A stretch of 35,205 nt of DNA from Deltaproteobacteria bacterium (GTDB lineage Bacteria; Desulfobacterota; Deferrisomatia; Deferrisomatales; BM512): NCBI GenBank assembly GCA_030591565.1, contig JAUVAU010000023.1:1-35205 (forward strand). Reading direction: 5' to 3'. A program made the translations under genes and the position numbers. This document shows positions 16,681 to 25,217 of the stretch, piece by piece. The notes under the pieces are model-generated. The model made no database searches, was not told where the DNA came from, and saw only the letters and a list, made by a program, of their open reading frames with translations. How positions within the stretch are numbered: position 1 is the stretch's first letter; each line of letters begins with the position of its first letter.

Positions 16681-18219
16681 ATGAAACGTGTTCTTGCTCT
16701 GGTGATTTTGATGGTTGGCACCGCCACTTCCGGCATGGCAGGCCTTCGTTACGCCGAAGCCACCGCCCCAACCAGTCTGAATCCGATGCTTGTGGCAGAC
16801 ATGCCGAGCCTTCGTTCTACGGAGCTGATGTATGAAGGTCTTGTAAGCCCGCCGATCGCGGGCGAAGTCGAGCCGGCGCTGGCAAAATCGTGGTCGATCT
16901 CCCCCGATGAGAGTTCAGTGACTTTCAATCTTCGCAGCGATGTGAAGTGGCACGACGGGACACCCTTCACAGCCCAGGACGTCATCTTCACCATCGAAGC
17001 GGGCAAAGACCCGCGTACCGCCACCGCACTGGGCGCGCAGTTCGAGGCTTTCGAGCTGGTCGAGGCCCCCGACGACCATACTGTGGTGGTCAACTTTCGG
17101 CGCAACGTCCTCAATCCGCTGCTCTATTTCGATTTCAAGATTCTTCCCGCCCACGGCTTTCCGGAAGGCTACGTGGCGGCTGAGGCTGCCATAGAGTCCC
17201 CCATCGGCACAGGCCCCTTCAAGTACAAGGAGTGGACCCACGCCGGCGAGATAAAGTTTACCCGCAACGCAAACTACGACCGTGGCAACACAGGCGGCAT
17301 CAAGGAGGTGGAAGTTTCTCCGGTGCCCGATGACAACATAAGAAACGAGCTTCTGCGCTACGGCGCGGTGGACCTGCTGCCCCAGGTGCGCCCCAAGGAC
17401 ATTCCCGCGTTTGAAGAGCTCACCAGCGTGCGCCTCTACCCCTATTCAACACTCTCCTACAGCTACCTCGGGTTGAATTTCAGGGACAACCCGCTGCTGC
17501 GTATGCGCGTTTTTCGCCAGGCGCTCATCTCCGGCATCGACCGCGAAGAGATGCTCAAGGCCCACTACGGCAACCGGGGAACGATCATATCCGGCCCCTT
17601 TCCGCCTGCTTCCTGGGCCTATAATTTTGATGTGAAGCCCTGGCCCCACGACAGGCGCCGCGCCGAGGCGCTTCTTGATGAGGCAGGCGTGAGCGACACC
17701 GATGGCGATGGCATCCGTGAATTTGAGGGCAGCCCGGTCTCGCTCCGGATCGTCTCACTGGCCCAGAGCGAAGTGCAAAAGGCCGTGGTGCTGGACCTGC
17801 AACAGCAGCTAAAGAACCTCGGTATCGGCGCCGATGTGCGCTTCATGGAGCCCATGGCCTGGAAGAAAGCCGTATTTGAAGACCACGACTTCGACATGGT
17901 GCTGGCCGAGTGGACCTTCGATAACAGCGTCAACATCTACACGCTCTTCCACTCGACCCAGTCAGGCCCCAACCAGAACAACTTTGGCGGCTATGCCAAC
18001 GCCGACACCGACAGGCTCCTCGACGACAGTCGGGACGCCGCCAATTCCGAAATGTTGCGCGCTCTCTACGGCGAGCTGCACAAACAGCTGCACAATGAGC
18101 TTCCCTACCTTTTCCTCTGGAGCTTGAACAGGTACGCAGCGATAAGCAGCCGCATCGAGAATGTCCGACTCCACCCTTTCTATTTCTTCTCATACATTGC
18201 CGATTGGACCGAGAAGTGA
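16681..18219 (+). CDS. ABC transporter substrate-binding protein, oligopeptide/dipeptide/nickel type
   Basis: The 512-residue length and motifs fit the SBP_bac_5 family (PF00496). A Sec signal ends near SGMAG. The N-lobe opens with LRYAEATAPTSLNPM. The family signature region reads WSISPDESSVTFNLRSDVKW, followed by HDGTPFTAQDVIFTI. Other landmarks are PIGTGPFKYKEW, the FRQALISGIDREEM helix, and DADTDGDGIREFEGSPV-like and LYGELHKQLHNELPYLFLW segments at the C-terminus. There is no lipobox, so it should be free in the periplasm. The likely ligands are peptides, but this family also binds nickel chelates, sugars and others. GGAGGAAAG precedes the ATG. It is the first gene of a tightly coupled transporter operon. 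Confidence 0.93.
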   Translation: MKRVLALVILMVGTATSGMAGLRYAEATAPTSLNPMLVADMPSLRSTELMYEGLVSPPIAGEVEPALAKSWSISPDESSVTFNLRSDVKWHDGTPFTAQDVIFTIEAGKDPRTATALGAQFEAFELVEAPDDHTVVVNFRRNVLNPLLYFDFKILPAHGFPEGYVAAEAAIESPIGTGPFKYKEWTHAGEIKFTRNANYDRGNTGGIKEVEVSPVPDDNIRNELLRYGAVDLLPQVRPKDIPAFEELTSVRLYPYSTLSYSYLGLNFRDNPLLRMRVFRQALISGIDREEMLKAHYGNRGTIISGPFPPASWAYNFDVKPWPHDRRRAEALLDEAGVSDTDGDGIREFEGSPVSLRIVSLAQSEVQKAVVLDLQQQLKNLGIGADVRFMEPMAWKKAVFEDHDFDMVLAEWTFDNSVNIYTLFHSTQSGPNQNNFGGYANADTDRLLDDSRDAANSEMLRALYGELHKQLHNELPYLFLWSLNRYAAISSRIENVRLHPFYFFSYIADWTEK

Positions 18220-19198
18220 TTCGGGTCGCTTGATTCTTGGGCTGCTGTCTTTGGCGGCCCGGGAACTCATTGCGACCATTTTGGTTCTTATCGGCGCCAG
18301 TCTGCTTCTTTTTCTGGTCCTCAAGGCCGCGCCGAGCGAGGACCACCTGCAACTGCGACTGGGTCAAAGCACATCAGTTACCGCAGAACAGGCCGGGGAG
18401 ACCTTTGCGTCCGAAACCCTGGCGGGCCAGTACGTTACCTGGCTCGAAGGCGTGGTCACCGGAGACTTTGGCACCAGCAAGGCGCTACAAAGGGGCAGGC
18501 CGGTCGCCGACCTTTTAAAACCTGCGTTCTTCGCCTCCTTCAAACTATTGGCAGCAGGCCTTTTCCTCTCCGCACTCTTGGGCTTGCTAGCTGCGACGCT
18601 TAGCATCTTTCGTTCGCGAAACCCCCTATGGCGCATTACCCTAGGCTTGACAAGCCTGACCTCCGCGATACCGGTATTCCTCTACGTCTACGCCCTCGTG
18701 GCCGGCGGCAACCGCCTCATAGCCTGGGGCGCGGCGCAGCAGCACTGGCAGATCCCCGGCTGGTTCCCCCTGCCCATGTCGCCGGACTTTGTCCCCTGGT
18801 TCTTTGCAGTGTTGATCCTGGCCGTTGGCGATGGCAGCTTGATGGACATGACGCAGCGGTTTGGAAGTGAGCTTCGCCACTCGGCGGGGGATGAGCACAT
18901 GGTCGGCGTGCGTATGATGAACATCAGCGTCCCTGTGGTCATCGCGAGGGGGTTTTTGCCCGGCGCGCTCTCCCATATCTCCAGACGCATCTCTTTCGTT
19001 CTCGGCTCGCTCGTCGTGCTTGAGGCGGCGCTTGGTTGGCCGGGGCTGGGCTACCTCGCCTGGCGCGCGGCCGCGGAACGTGACATGCCGGTGCTTTTGG
19101 GCGCTGCGCTGCTGATGGCCGTGGCGCTAAGGCTTGTCCTGATGGTCTTCGATCTTGTCGGCACAGCCGCGGACCCACGACGGAGGGTGACAAAATGA
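18161..19198 (+). CDS. ABC transporter permease, DppB/OppB type
   Basis: This 345-residue protein has one N-terminal membrane helix (about residues 33-55), a periplasmic stretch containing EDHLQLRLGQ, and five further helices, as in DppB-type permeases (PF00528). The cytoplasmic coupling loop appears as DEHMVGVRMMNISVPVVIAR, close to an EAA loop though divergent, followed by FVLGSLVVLEAALGWPGLG, a typical OppB feature. The start at 18161 overlaps the binding-protein gene by 59 bp; a later start such as the TTG at 18230 cannot be excluded, although it would cut close to the first helix. Its stop overlaps the next start (ATGA at 19195). Confidence 0.9.
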   Translation: MSDSTLSISSHTLPIGPRSDSGRLILGLLSLAARELIATILVLIGASLLLFLVLKAAPSEDHLQLRLGQSTSVTAEQAGETFASETLAGQYVTWLEGVVTGDFGTSKALQRGRPVADLLKPAFFASFKLLAAGLFLSALLGLLAATLSIFRSRNPLWRITLGLTSLTSAIPVFLYVYALVAGGNRLIAWGAAQQHWQIPGWFPLPMSPDFVPWFFAVLILAVGDGSLMDMTQRFGSELRHSAGDEHMVGVRMMNISVPVVIARGFLPGALSHISRRISFVLGSLVVLEAALGWPGLGYLAWRAAAERDMPVLLGAALLMAVALRLVLMVFDLVGTAADPRRRVTK

Positions 19199-20055
19199 TC
19201 GGCTCTCTAAGATGGAGCCGCTTTCCCAGCGTGACCAAAAGTTCGCGTTACCTGGGGATGGCCATCGGCATCATCTGCCTCGTTCCGGCGACGTTGGGCG
19301 TGGTCGCAGCCGCGTTTGGTTGGCTGCCCCACGATCCCCTGCAATTCATCGGCGAGTCCAATGGCGGCCCTTCGCTCCAGCACTTTTTGGGCTGCGATTC
19401 GCTTGGCCGCGATCTGCTCAGCCGCCTATGGGCCGCTGCGGCATATTTCACGCCGCCCGGCGCGCTTGCCATGGTGGTGGCCCTCTCGCTTGGGGTGGTG
19501 CTCGGCGTTGCCGAGTCTCTTGGCGGGCGCTTTTGGGGAGCGATAAGCTCCTGGTGCCTCCAGGTGATGGATTCGCTTCCCAAGTTCGTCTTGGTTTTGC
19601 TGGTCGCCGCAATTGCCAGAAGCAACCTCATCTGGATAATGGCCGCCGTGGGGGCGACCTTTGCTCCCCAGATAGCCGCTGCGATCCGCTCCAGCGTGGA
19701 GAGGCTGCGCGCCGCCGCATTCATTGAAGCGGAAAAGTCCCTTGGCGTCTCCATGACAAGGATCGTCTTTTTCCACATACTTTGGGGCCACGCCCGCCAT
19801 GTGATCCTCGCCCAACTGATGAGCCTGATGGCCTACGCGCTGCTGGTGGAGACAAGTCTCTCCTACCTCGGCGGAGAGCTTGGCGTCCAGGAGCCAACAC
19901 CCAGCTGGGGCAACATGATCGCGCTGGCGCGTGATGGGGTCTTCACGGGCAACCTGTTGCCTGCGATCATCCCCGCGATAATGATCTCCATCACGATCCT
20001 CGGCTTTTCCCTGGTGGGACAAGGATTGCTGCAACTTTGGGAGGAGCGCGCATGA
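19195..20055 (+). CDS. ABC transporter permease, DppC/OppC type
   Basis: The 286-residue permease pairs with the preceding one to form the transmembrane channel. Family features are HFLGCDSLGRDLLSRLWAAA in the N-terminal third (the usual LGTDxLGRDxxSR), five to six helices, and the EAA loop EAEKSLGVSMTRIVFFHIL, followed by ETSLSYLG and PSWGNMI, all characteristic of DppC. Both ends overlap their neighbours by four bases (ATGA), so translation is coupled through the operon. Confidence 0.93.
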   Translation: MIGSLRWSRFPSVTKSSRYLGMAIGIICLVPATLGVVAAAFGWLPHDPLQFIGESNGGPSLQHFLGCDSLGRDLLSRLWAAAAYFTPPGALAMVVALSLGVVLGVAESLGGRFWGAISSWCLQVMDSLPKFVLVLLVAAIARSNLIWIMAAVGATFAPQIAAAIRSSVERLRAAAFIEAEKSLGVSMTRIVFFHILWGHARHVILAQLMSLMAYALLVETSLSYLGGELGVQEPTPSWGNMIALARDGVFTGNLLPAIIPAIMISITILGFSLVGQGLLQLWEERA

Positions 20056-21104
20056 GCGATATGGCTCTCAAGGTCGAAGGCCTGACCATCTATCTCGAAG
20101 GCAGAACGGGGATGCGCCGGGTCGTCAACAAGGTGCAGATGACCGTACCCATGGGACACATCTACGCGCTCCTGGGTGAATCCGGCTCGGGCAAGACCTG
20201 CATCGTACAGACGATTCTTGGCCTCCATCCCGGTGTGCCCGGCGTCGTCTCGGGCACCGCCGAGGTCCTTGGCCTCAACGTCTTGGAAAAACTTCCCAAA
20301 TACGTTGAACTGGATGAAAGCAGTACTCCGACCGCGATAAGAAAGGATATGCACGGCTGGAACAGGACGATTCGCGATGTCTGGGCGCCCATGATGGGCA
20401 GCAAGGTCACCCTGATCCCCCAGGACGCCACCACGGCGCTAAGCCCCTTTCACACCGTAGGTTGCCTGTTGCAAAAAGCGATCTCCAACTCCGGCAAGCA
20501 GCTTGGGCGCGAGGAGCTTAGAAAAGAAGCCTTGAACTGGCTGCGCCGCATGGAAATGTATGACGTGGAGAGTGTTTCGAACCGCTACGTCCACGAGCTT
20601 TCGGGCGGCATGGCCCAGAGGGTCGCAATCGCTCTGGCCCTGGCCTCGGAGCCCCGCATCGTCATAGCCGACGAGCCCACCACCGGGCTTGACGCCACGC
20701 TGCGCATACAGCTGATCGCCCTGATGGCCTCGATGGTAAAAAATCGCAAGGCCACGCTTTTCCTGGTCACCCACGACATGGACGCGGCGAGGATTCTCGC
20801 CAACGAAGTGGCTGTGCTCTACGCAGGCTCCGTGGTCGAGTCGGGTCCCGTAGAGAAGATCCTCGACCCCACCTACAAGCCCAAGCATCCCTACACCTGG
20901 TTCCTCCTGGAGTCGGAACGCCGCTTGCTCCAGGGCGCCGAGATGTTCAAGGGGTCACGGAGTATCTCGCCCCCCGATGAGGGCTGTCCCTACATAATAC
21001 ATTGCCCCAGGGCGATAGAGCGTTGCGGCGCGGAGCGCCCGACACTTACCCCCGAGGGTGACGAGCACCAGATAGCATGCTGGGTGGAAGGCGACTACCG
21101 ATGA
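20052..21104 (+). CDS. ABC transporter ATP-binding protein, DppD/OppD type
   Basis: I choose the ATG at 20052, which has GGGAGGAG at good spacing and overlaps the previous stop as ATGA, giving 350 residues. Walker A is GESGSGKT, the Q-loop is in LIPQDATTALSPFHTVG, the signature is ELSGGMAQRVAIALALA, Walker B is RIVIADEPTTGLD, and the H-loop is VTHD. The C-terminal CPYIIHCPRAIERC with further Cys/His matches the oligo/dipeptide transporter C-terminal region (PF08352). About 25-30 extra residues lie between Walker A and the Q-loop (around NVLEKLPKYVELDESS) compared with ordinary DppD. It powers the transporter together with the next ATPase. Confidence 0.94.
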   Translation: MSDMALKVEGLTIYLEGRTGMRRVVNKVQMTVPMGHIYALLGESGSGKTCIVQTILGLHPGVPGVVSGTAEVLGLNVLEKLPKYVELDESSTPTAIRKDMHGWNRTIRDVWAPMMGSKVTLIPQDATTALSPFHTVGCLLQKAISNSGKQLGREELRKEALNWLRRMEMYDVESVSNRYVHELSGGMAQRVAIALALASEPRIVIADEPTTGLDATLRIQLIALMASMVKNRKATLFLVTHDMDAARILANEVAVLYAGSVVESGPVEKILDPTYKPKHPYTWFLLESERRLLQGAEMFKGSRSISPPDEGCPYIIHCPRAIERCGAERPTLTPEGDEHQIACWVEGDYR

Positions 21105-22087
21105 AGGGCACGGTACAGGTAGAGCACCTATACAAGGAATTTGGCGGCTCCGGGCTGTTTGGCAAGTGGGGCGATAAGACGCCGGCGCTCGAAGACATAA
21201 ATTTCACCCTCGAAAAGGGTGAACTGGCTGCGCTGGTTGGCGAATCCGGCTCGGGTAAGACCACTCTTGGCCGCTGTCTGCTGGGCTTGATCAAGTTTGA
21301 AAGCCGCAAGGTCAAAGTCAACGGCTACGATATCGCTTCCCTTGGCGGCGCCGACGAAAAAGCTTTCAGGATGTCGGCGCAGATGGTCTTCCAAAACCCC
21401 TTTTCAAGTCTCAACCCGGCGTTTAAGGCGCGCGACGCGCTGGTGGAGGCGATCCGTGTCCACGACCCCTCCATCTCCAGGGAAAAAGCCAACGATGAGG
21501 TGGAAAAACTGGCCGCCCTGGTGCAGCTTCCCATTGATCGCTTGAATGAGTATCCGCCAAGTCTGTCGGGGGGCGAAAAACGCCGCGTGGTTTTTGCCCG
21601 CGCCCTGGCCACAAACCCCGACTTTGTCGTCACCGACGAGCCGGTGAGCGGGCTGGACCAGCCCATCCAGGCGCAGCTGCTGGACCTGATGCGTAAAATC
21701 CAGCGCCGTCAAAATTCAACGATGCTCTTCATCTCACACGACCTTCGCCTTGTGCGTTTCGTAGCCACAAGGGTACTCGTCATGCACCGCGGCAGGATCG
21801 TTGAAGACGCCCCCGCCGAGATATTCTTTCACCAGCAGGGCCCCTCGCATCCCTACTCACGCGAGCTGCTGGAGAGTGCGTTTCACCCCGACCAGCTCTT
21901 TGGCCCACAGGTGCAACAGAGCCACCCGGAGAGGGGCAGCGGCGGCTGTTCATTTAGAAACCGCTGTAAGTTCACTTCGACCGAAATGGATCAACCCTGT
22001 GCTACAATGACTCCGCCGCTACTGGAAATTAAGTCGAATCACAGGGTTGCATGCCATTGGTGCAGAAATCAGGAAGCCGATCGATGA
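21101..22087 (+). CDS. ABC transporter ATP-binding protein, DppF/OppF type
   Basis: The ATG at 21101 overlaps the previous stop (ATGA); an in-frame ATG at 21077 would add eight residues inside the upstream gene. The 328-residue product has Walker A GESGSGKTT, the Q-loop in MVFQNPFSSLNPAF, the signature SLSGGEKRRVVFARALA, Walker B DFVVTDEPVSGLD and the H-loop SHD. The end carries the Cys-rich CSFRNRCKF and ACHWCRN of the oligopeptide-transporter tail. It forms the second nucleotide-binding subunit. Its stop is again shared as ATGA with the next gene, which is not a usual transporter component. Confidence 0.94.
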   Translation: MKGTVQVEHLYKEFGGSGLFGKWGDKTPALEDINFTLEKGELAALVGESGSGKTTLGRCLLGLIKFESRKVKVNGYDIASLGGADEKAFRMSAQMVFQNPFSSLNPAFKARDALVEAIRVHDPSISREKANDEVEKLAALVQLPIDRLNEYPPSLSGGEKRRVVFARALATNPDFVVTDEPVSGLDQPIQAQLLDLMRKIQRRQNSTMLFISHDLRLVRFVATRVLVMHRGRIVEDAPAEIFFHQQGPSHPYSRELLESAFHPDQLFGPQVQQSHPERGSGGCSFRNRCKFTSTEMDQPCATMTPPLLEIKSNHRVACHWCRNQEADR

Positions 22088-23892
22088 TCAAAAAAATTCT
22101 CTTTTCGATTCTTGTTGTCTGTGTAGCGTCGCTTGCCTTCGCGGCGGACTATGAGAATCTGCTTGAAAAAGGCGAGTTTTTTCTACAAAAAGGACCGGCC
22201 TACGCCCCGGACGCCCTGCGAGAGTTGGAAAGCGCAACACGTTCGAGCCCGCAGCGCGCGGCGTCCGACCCCAGACTCATCAACTCCCTTTCCAAGGCAT
22301 ACGTCAAGGTACAGCGCTTTAGCGAAGCCTACTACTGGCTCGCCAAGCTCGACGCCTCGGGCAACTCCAACGCGGAAGCCGACGGGCTGAAGGATTATCT
22401 GCTCAATGAGGCCGGGGTCGGCAGGTTCCGCCTCTCCTCGGCCTTCAGGGTAGAGGCGCTCACCGCCTCCTTCGTGCCCACCGAAAGCACACGGCTCGAC
22501 GTGAACAGTCGCAAAATACTGGAAAAACTGAACCGCTGGCTGGAAAAGCCCTTCGCAATCACCCCAGCCGGGCTGACGCTGCTCGTCCCCGAGGGCGAAT
22601 TCATCTTCAACACCAGCGCCCCCCTGGGCAGCGATGAGAAGACCAGCAAGAAGATTGAAGTCTGGGCTGGTGATGAGCTGGAGCAGCATATCGTCGCGCG
22701 CTATCCCGGTGGCGACGAGTTCCTGATTATGCCCGGCAACAGGACGATTGAGCTTTCCTGGCCTGACACCGCCAATGCCAGCTACAAGCTCCTGCGCACG
22801 ATCACGGATGGCAAAGCGGTCAGCGTCTATGAAGGCACCGAGGCCGCTTTTACCGACACCGCACTGCCGGTGGGTACGCCGATAGCCTATAAGCTGTCCA
22901 CCTTCGGCGACACCGGGGAGCTTTGGGCGATCAGCGAAATAGAGGCGATGGCCCGCCCACCCGTGCAGGATATCTGGATAGAGGCGACATTAACCGATGG
23001 GCTGGAAGTGATAATCAGCTGGTCCACCGACGAGGGCACCCTTGACCAGTTGATCCTCTCCCGGAAATCGGAAGAGGAGGATACGGTTCTTTTCGATCTC
23101 TCCGGACAAGATGTGGTGCGGCACGGGGAGATAACCGATGGGCCGATCAATATCCCACCCCTTGGCAGGGCCTACAGCTACAAGATCGAGGCGTGGGTCA
23201 ACGGCGAACCGGGACCGGCAACAGCCCAGACCATCGTCAATATTCCTCCCGAGATTTCCCGCATCGAATCCGACGCGGTGAGCCACTCGATCTCGGGTGA
23301 CCAGGTGGTCGTGGAGTGGCAGACTCAGCCCCGCGACGGATTGGCTGAGGGCTATGAAATCTACCTGAAGCGCGACCCTAAAATTCCGGGCGAACTGGTC
23401 GGCCGCGTCGATGCGGCGACTGCCCGTGAATACAGTTACGTACTCAAAAAGGAACTTGATCCCGATGACGAGCCAATGAATTGGGAATACATTGTATATC
23501 CATACATAGGTGATAGGTATTTAATACCAAATGAATACGAACTGTTGGATAGAACATTGGATGAGGATGACACCTATCGGCAAGCGGCAAAAAAACCAGG
23601 TGCTAAAATACCCGACCTCTTTATCAACTGGAAGCCATTTATTGATCCGGCGCTAAATGCTCCGGGCAACGTCAGCAGATATAAGGTACATGTTAACAAT
23701 AGGGTCTTCATGGCAAGTGGGTTGAGTCAAAAAGAGCTCTATAATATACAGAGCGAATTAAAGAGTGGTGGGGCCAAGATTATAGTAGAAGCAGTATTAA
23801 AGGATGGAACACTACATAAAATACTGACAATAGATATCGCTTACGAGCGCTATAGGATGGGTTCCGACAGCGATGACAACCCTCTTAGGTAA
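22084..23892 (+). CDS. exported fibronectin-III-like repeat protein coupled to the ABC transporter
   Basis: With the ATG at 22084 (AGGA upstream, ATGA overlap with the ATPase gene) the product has 602 residues and a clear Sec signal (MIKKILFSILVVCVASLAFA). Residues 25-120 are helical and TPR-like. After a beta-rich stretch with LLVPEGEFIFN, two or three fibronectin-III-like modules can be suggested, for example ITDGKAVSVYEGTEAAFTDT with YKLSTFGDTG, and VVVEWQTQPRDG with EGYEIYLKRD. No enzyme motif is visible. The last ~130 codons (from about 23478) change to AT-rich codons unlike the rest of the gene. A periplasmic or surface binding role for the transporter is plausible but unproven. Confidence 0.7.
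   Translation: MIKKILFSILVVCVASLAFAADYENLLEKGEFFLQKGPAYAPDALRELESATRSSPQRAASDPRLINSLSKAYVKVQRFSEAYYWLAKLDASGNSNAEADGLKDYLLNEAGVGRFRLSSAFRVEALTASFVPTESTRLDVNSRKILEKLNRWLEKPFAITPAGLTLLVPEGEFIFNTSAPLGSDEKTSKKIEVWAGDELEQHIVARYPGGDEFLIMPGNRTIELSWPDTANASYKLLRTITDGKAVSVYEGTEAAFTDTALPVGTPIAYKLSTFGDTGELWAISEIEAMARPPVQDIWIEATLTDGLEVIISWSTDEGTLDQLILSRKSEEEDTVLFDLSGQDVVRHGEITDGPINIPPLGRAYSYKIEAWVNGEPGPATAQTIVNIPPEISRIESDAVSHSISGDQVVVEWQTQPRDGLAEGYEIYLKRDPKIPGELVGRVDAATAREYSYVLKKELDPDDEPMNWEYIVYPYIGDRYLIPNEYELLDRTLDEDDTYRQAAKKPGAKIPDLFINWKPFIDPALNAPGNVSRYKVHVNNRVFMASGLSQKELYNIQSELKSGGAKIIVEAVLKDGTLHKILTIDIAYERYRMGSDSDDNPLR
23475..23870. other. AT-rich segment with foreign codon use inside a gene
   Basis: From about 23478 codons such as ATA, AGA, TTA, GTA, AAT and CAT become frequent, while the preceding 1.4 kb of the same frame is GC-rich and favours GCC, CTC and GGC. 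The frame stays open and the shift ends near the gene's stop. This is read directly from the sequence; its origin is not known. Confidence 0.75.
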
Positions 23893-23918
23893 TTTTATGT
23901 TTTCTTTGGAGGAAACAG

Positions 23919-25130
23919 GTGAGTAAATTTGTAATTGTCCTAGCAGCCATGCTTAGTGTCAGCGGAGCATGGGCAGGCTACAGCGTGGAGCGAACTGAGG
24001 TTCTTTCAGTGGGCAAACTTGAGGGGCAAGGGCAGATTTCCAACCCCGCTCGCTCGCCCGATGGCAAGGAGATCTACTTCGAGTTGCTCACTGCGGACGG
24101 CGAGTCCACGGAGGTCTACACAGCCCTTTTTGAAAATCCTTCGGTCTTTCCCCCCGCGCTCACCGAAGCGAAGCCGGTGGTTCCCGCCAACATCAAGGAT
24201 GTCTTCTCCCTTGGCTCAGCGGAAGAGAGGTCCATCACCGAGGGCCCCAGCTGGGGATCTTCGACCAAGCGAGGCAACCGGATAGTCGTGGCGGCGACAA
24301 GGCGTGAGGCGGGACGCGGCGGCCAGCAGGTGAACTTCGACCTCTACTTTTCAGCGCGTGGAAAACGCCGCTACCTGACCGAGCACCCAGACAACGATTC
24401 CGCCCCCGCTTTTAGCCCCGATGGCGAATTCATCTCCTTTGCCTCGGGAAGAAGCGGCGAGGGAGATATCTACATCTACTCCTTCTTTGCCCAGGAATCA
24501 CCCCTCCAACGCATAACGTTCGAGGAATCCGGCTCGGAACTTTACCCGACCTGGAACAGGGACTCCAAACAGCTGGCGTTCATCGGCCACCTTGGCGGAG
24601 CCGACCACCTGCTTGTTATAGACGATGTTAAATCCATTCTCGCCAAAACGGATATCAACGAGCGCAAAGCCGCCGTTCGTTCGACCACGCGCGACCTCAC
24701 CGCTGGCTGGCCCCACAGCGCCCTGACCCCCAGTTTCTCGCCCGACGGCAAGTGGATCGCATTTTTCATGCACCCCAAAGGGCTCTTGCGCACCGACCTA
24801 TATGTGGTAAAAACTGAGGGCGGCGAGCCCATCCTGCTCAAGGAAAACGTCCTGTCCTTTTCCCGCACCGGCCCGTGCTGGTCGCCCAGGGGCGAAGGCG
24901 TCTTCGTCGTGGAAGAGAGCGCGAAGCTCATGAATCCCATCGTCTTCGTTGGGCTGGACCCGACGAGCACCCACATCAGACTGGACACCCACACTCAGCT
25001 CAACACCGACATAACCGCATGGTCCACCGAATCGGCGACCTACCTGATGTACGCAGCCCAGGGCGGGGGTGAAGATGATAAGGAAAAACGCTGGCGTAAA
25101 ATCTTTATTTCAAGGTTGAATTCAATGTAA
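23919..25130 (+). CDS. TolB-like beta-propeller exported protein
   Basis: The 403-residue protein starts at a GTG with GGAGGAAACAG just upstream and has a short Sec signal ending WAG. Several PD40/WD40-like beta-propeller repeats (PF07676) are seen: ARSPDGKEIYFELL, APAFSPDGEFISFASG, LYPTWNRDSKQLAFIGH and PSFSPDGKWIAFFMH, then PCWSPRGEGVFVV. TolB of the Tol-Pal system has such a propeller plus an N-terminal domain; here that N-terminal domain is not obvious and no tol or pal genes are near, so it is only TolB-like. It lies 26 bp after the fibronectin-like gene and is the last gene before a strong terminator, so it is probably the last member of the transporter operon. Confidence 0.8.
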   Translation: MSKFVIVLAAMLSVSGAWAGYSVERTEVLSVGKLEGQGQISNPARSPDGKEIYFELLTADGESTEVYTALFENPSVFPPALTEAKPVVPANIKDVFSLGSAEERSITEGPSWGSSTKRGNRIVVAATRREAGRGGQQVNFDLYFSARGKRRYLTEHPDNDSAPAFSPDGEFISFASGRSGEGDIYIYSFFAQESPLQRITFEESGSELYPTWNRDSKQLAFIGHLGGADHLLVIDDVKSILAKTDINERKAAVRSTTRDLTAGWPHSALTPSFSPDGKWIAFFMHPKGLLRTDLYVVKTEGGEPILLKENVLSFSRTGPCWSPRGEGVFVVEESAKLMNPIVFVGLDPTSTHIRLDTHTQLNTDITAWSTESATYLMYAAQGGGEDDKEKRWRKIFISRLNSM

Positions 25131-25153
25131 GCCTTGAATTTTAACTGCATAAA

Positions 25154-25189
25154 AAAAAGGACCACCGACAGGCGTCGGTGGTCCTTTTT
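25154..25189. terminator. bidirectional intrinsic terminator
   Basis: A perfect 16-bp stem (25154-25169 with 25174-25189) with the loop AGGC is flanked by an A-run on one side and TTTTT on the other. It lies between the convergent TolB-like and acidic-protein genes and should stop both transcripts. Confidence 0.95.
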
Positions 25190-25217
25190 CATTTTGTCGG
25201 CTTGTGCTCAGTCTGGC

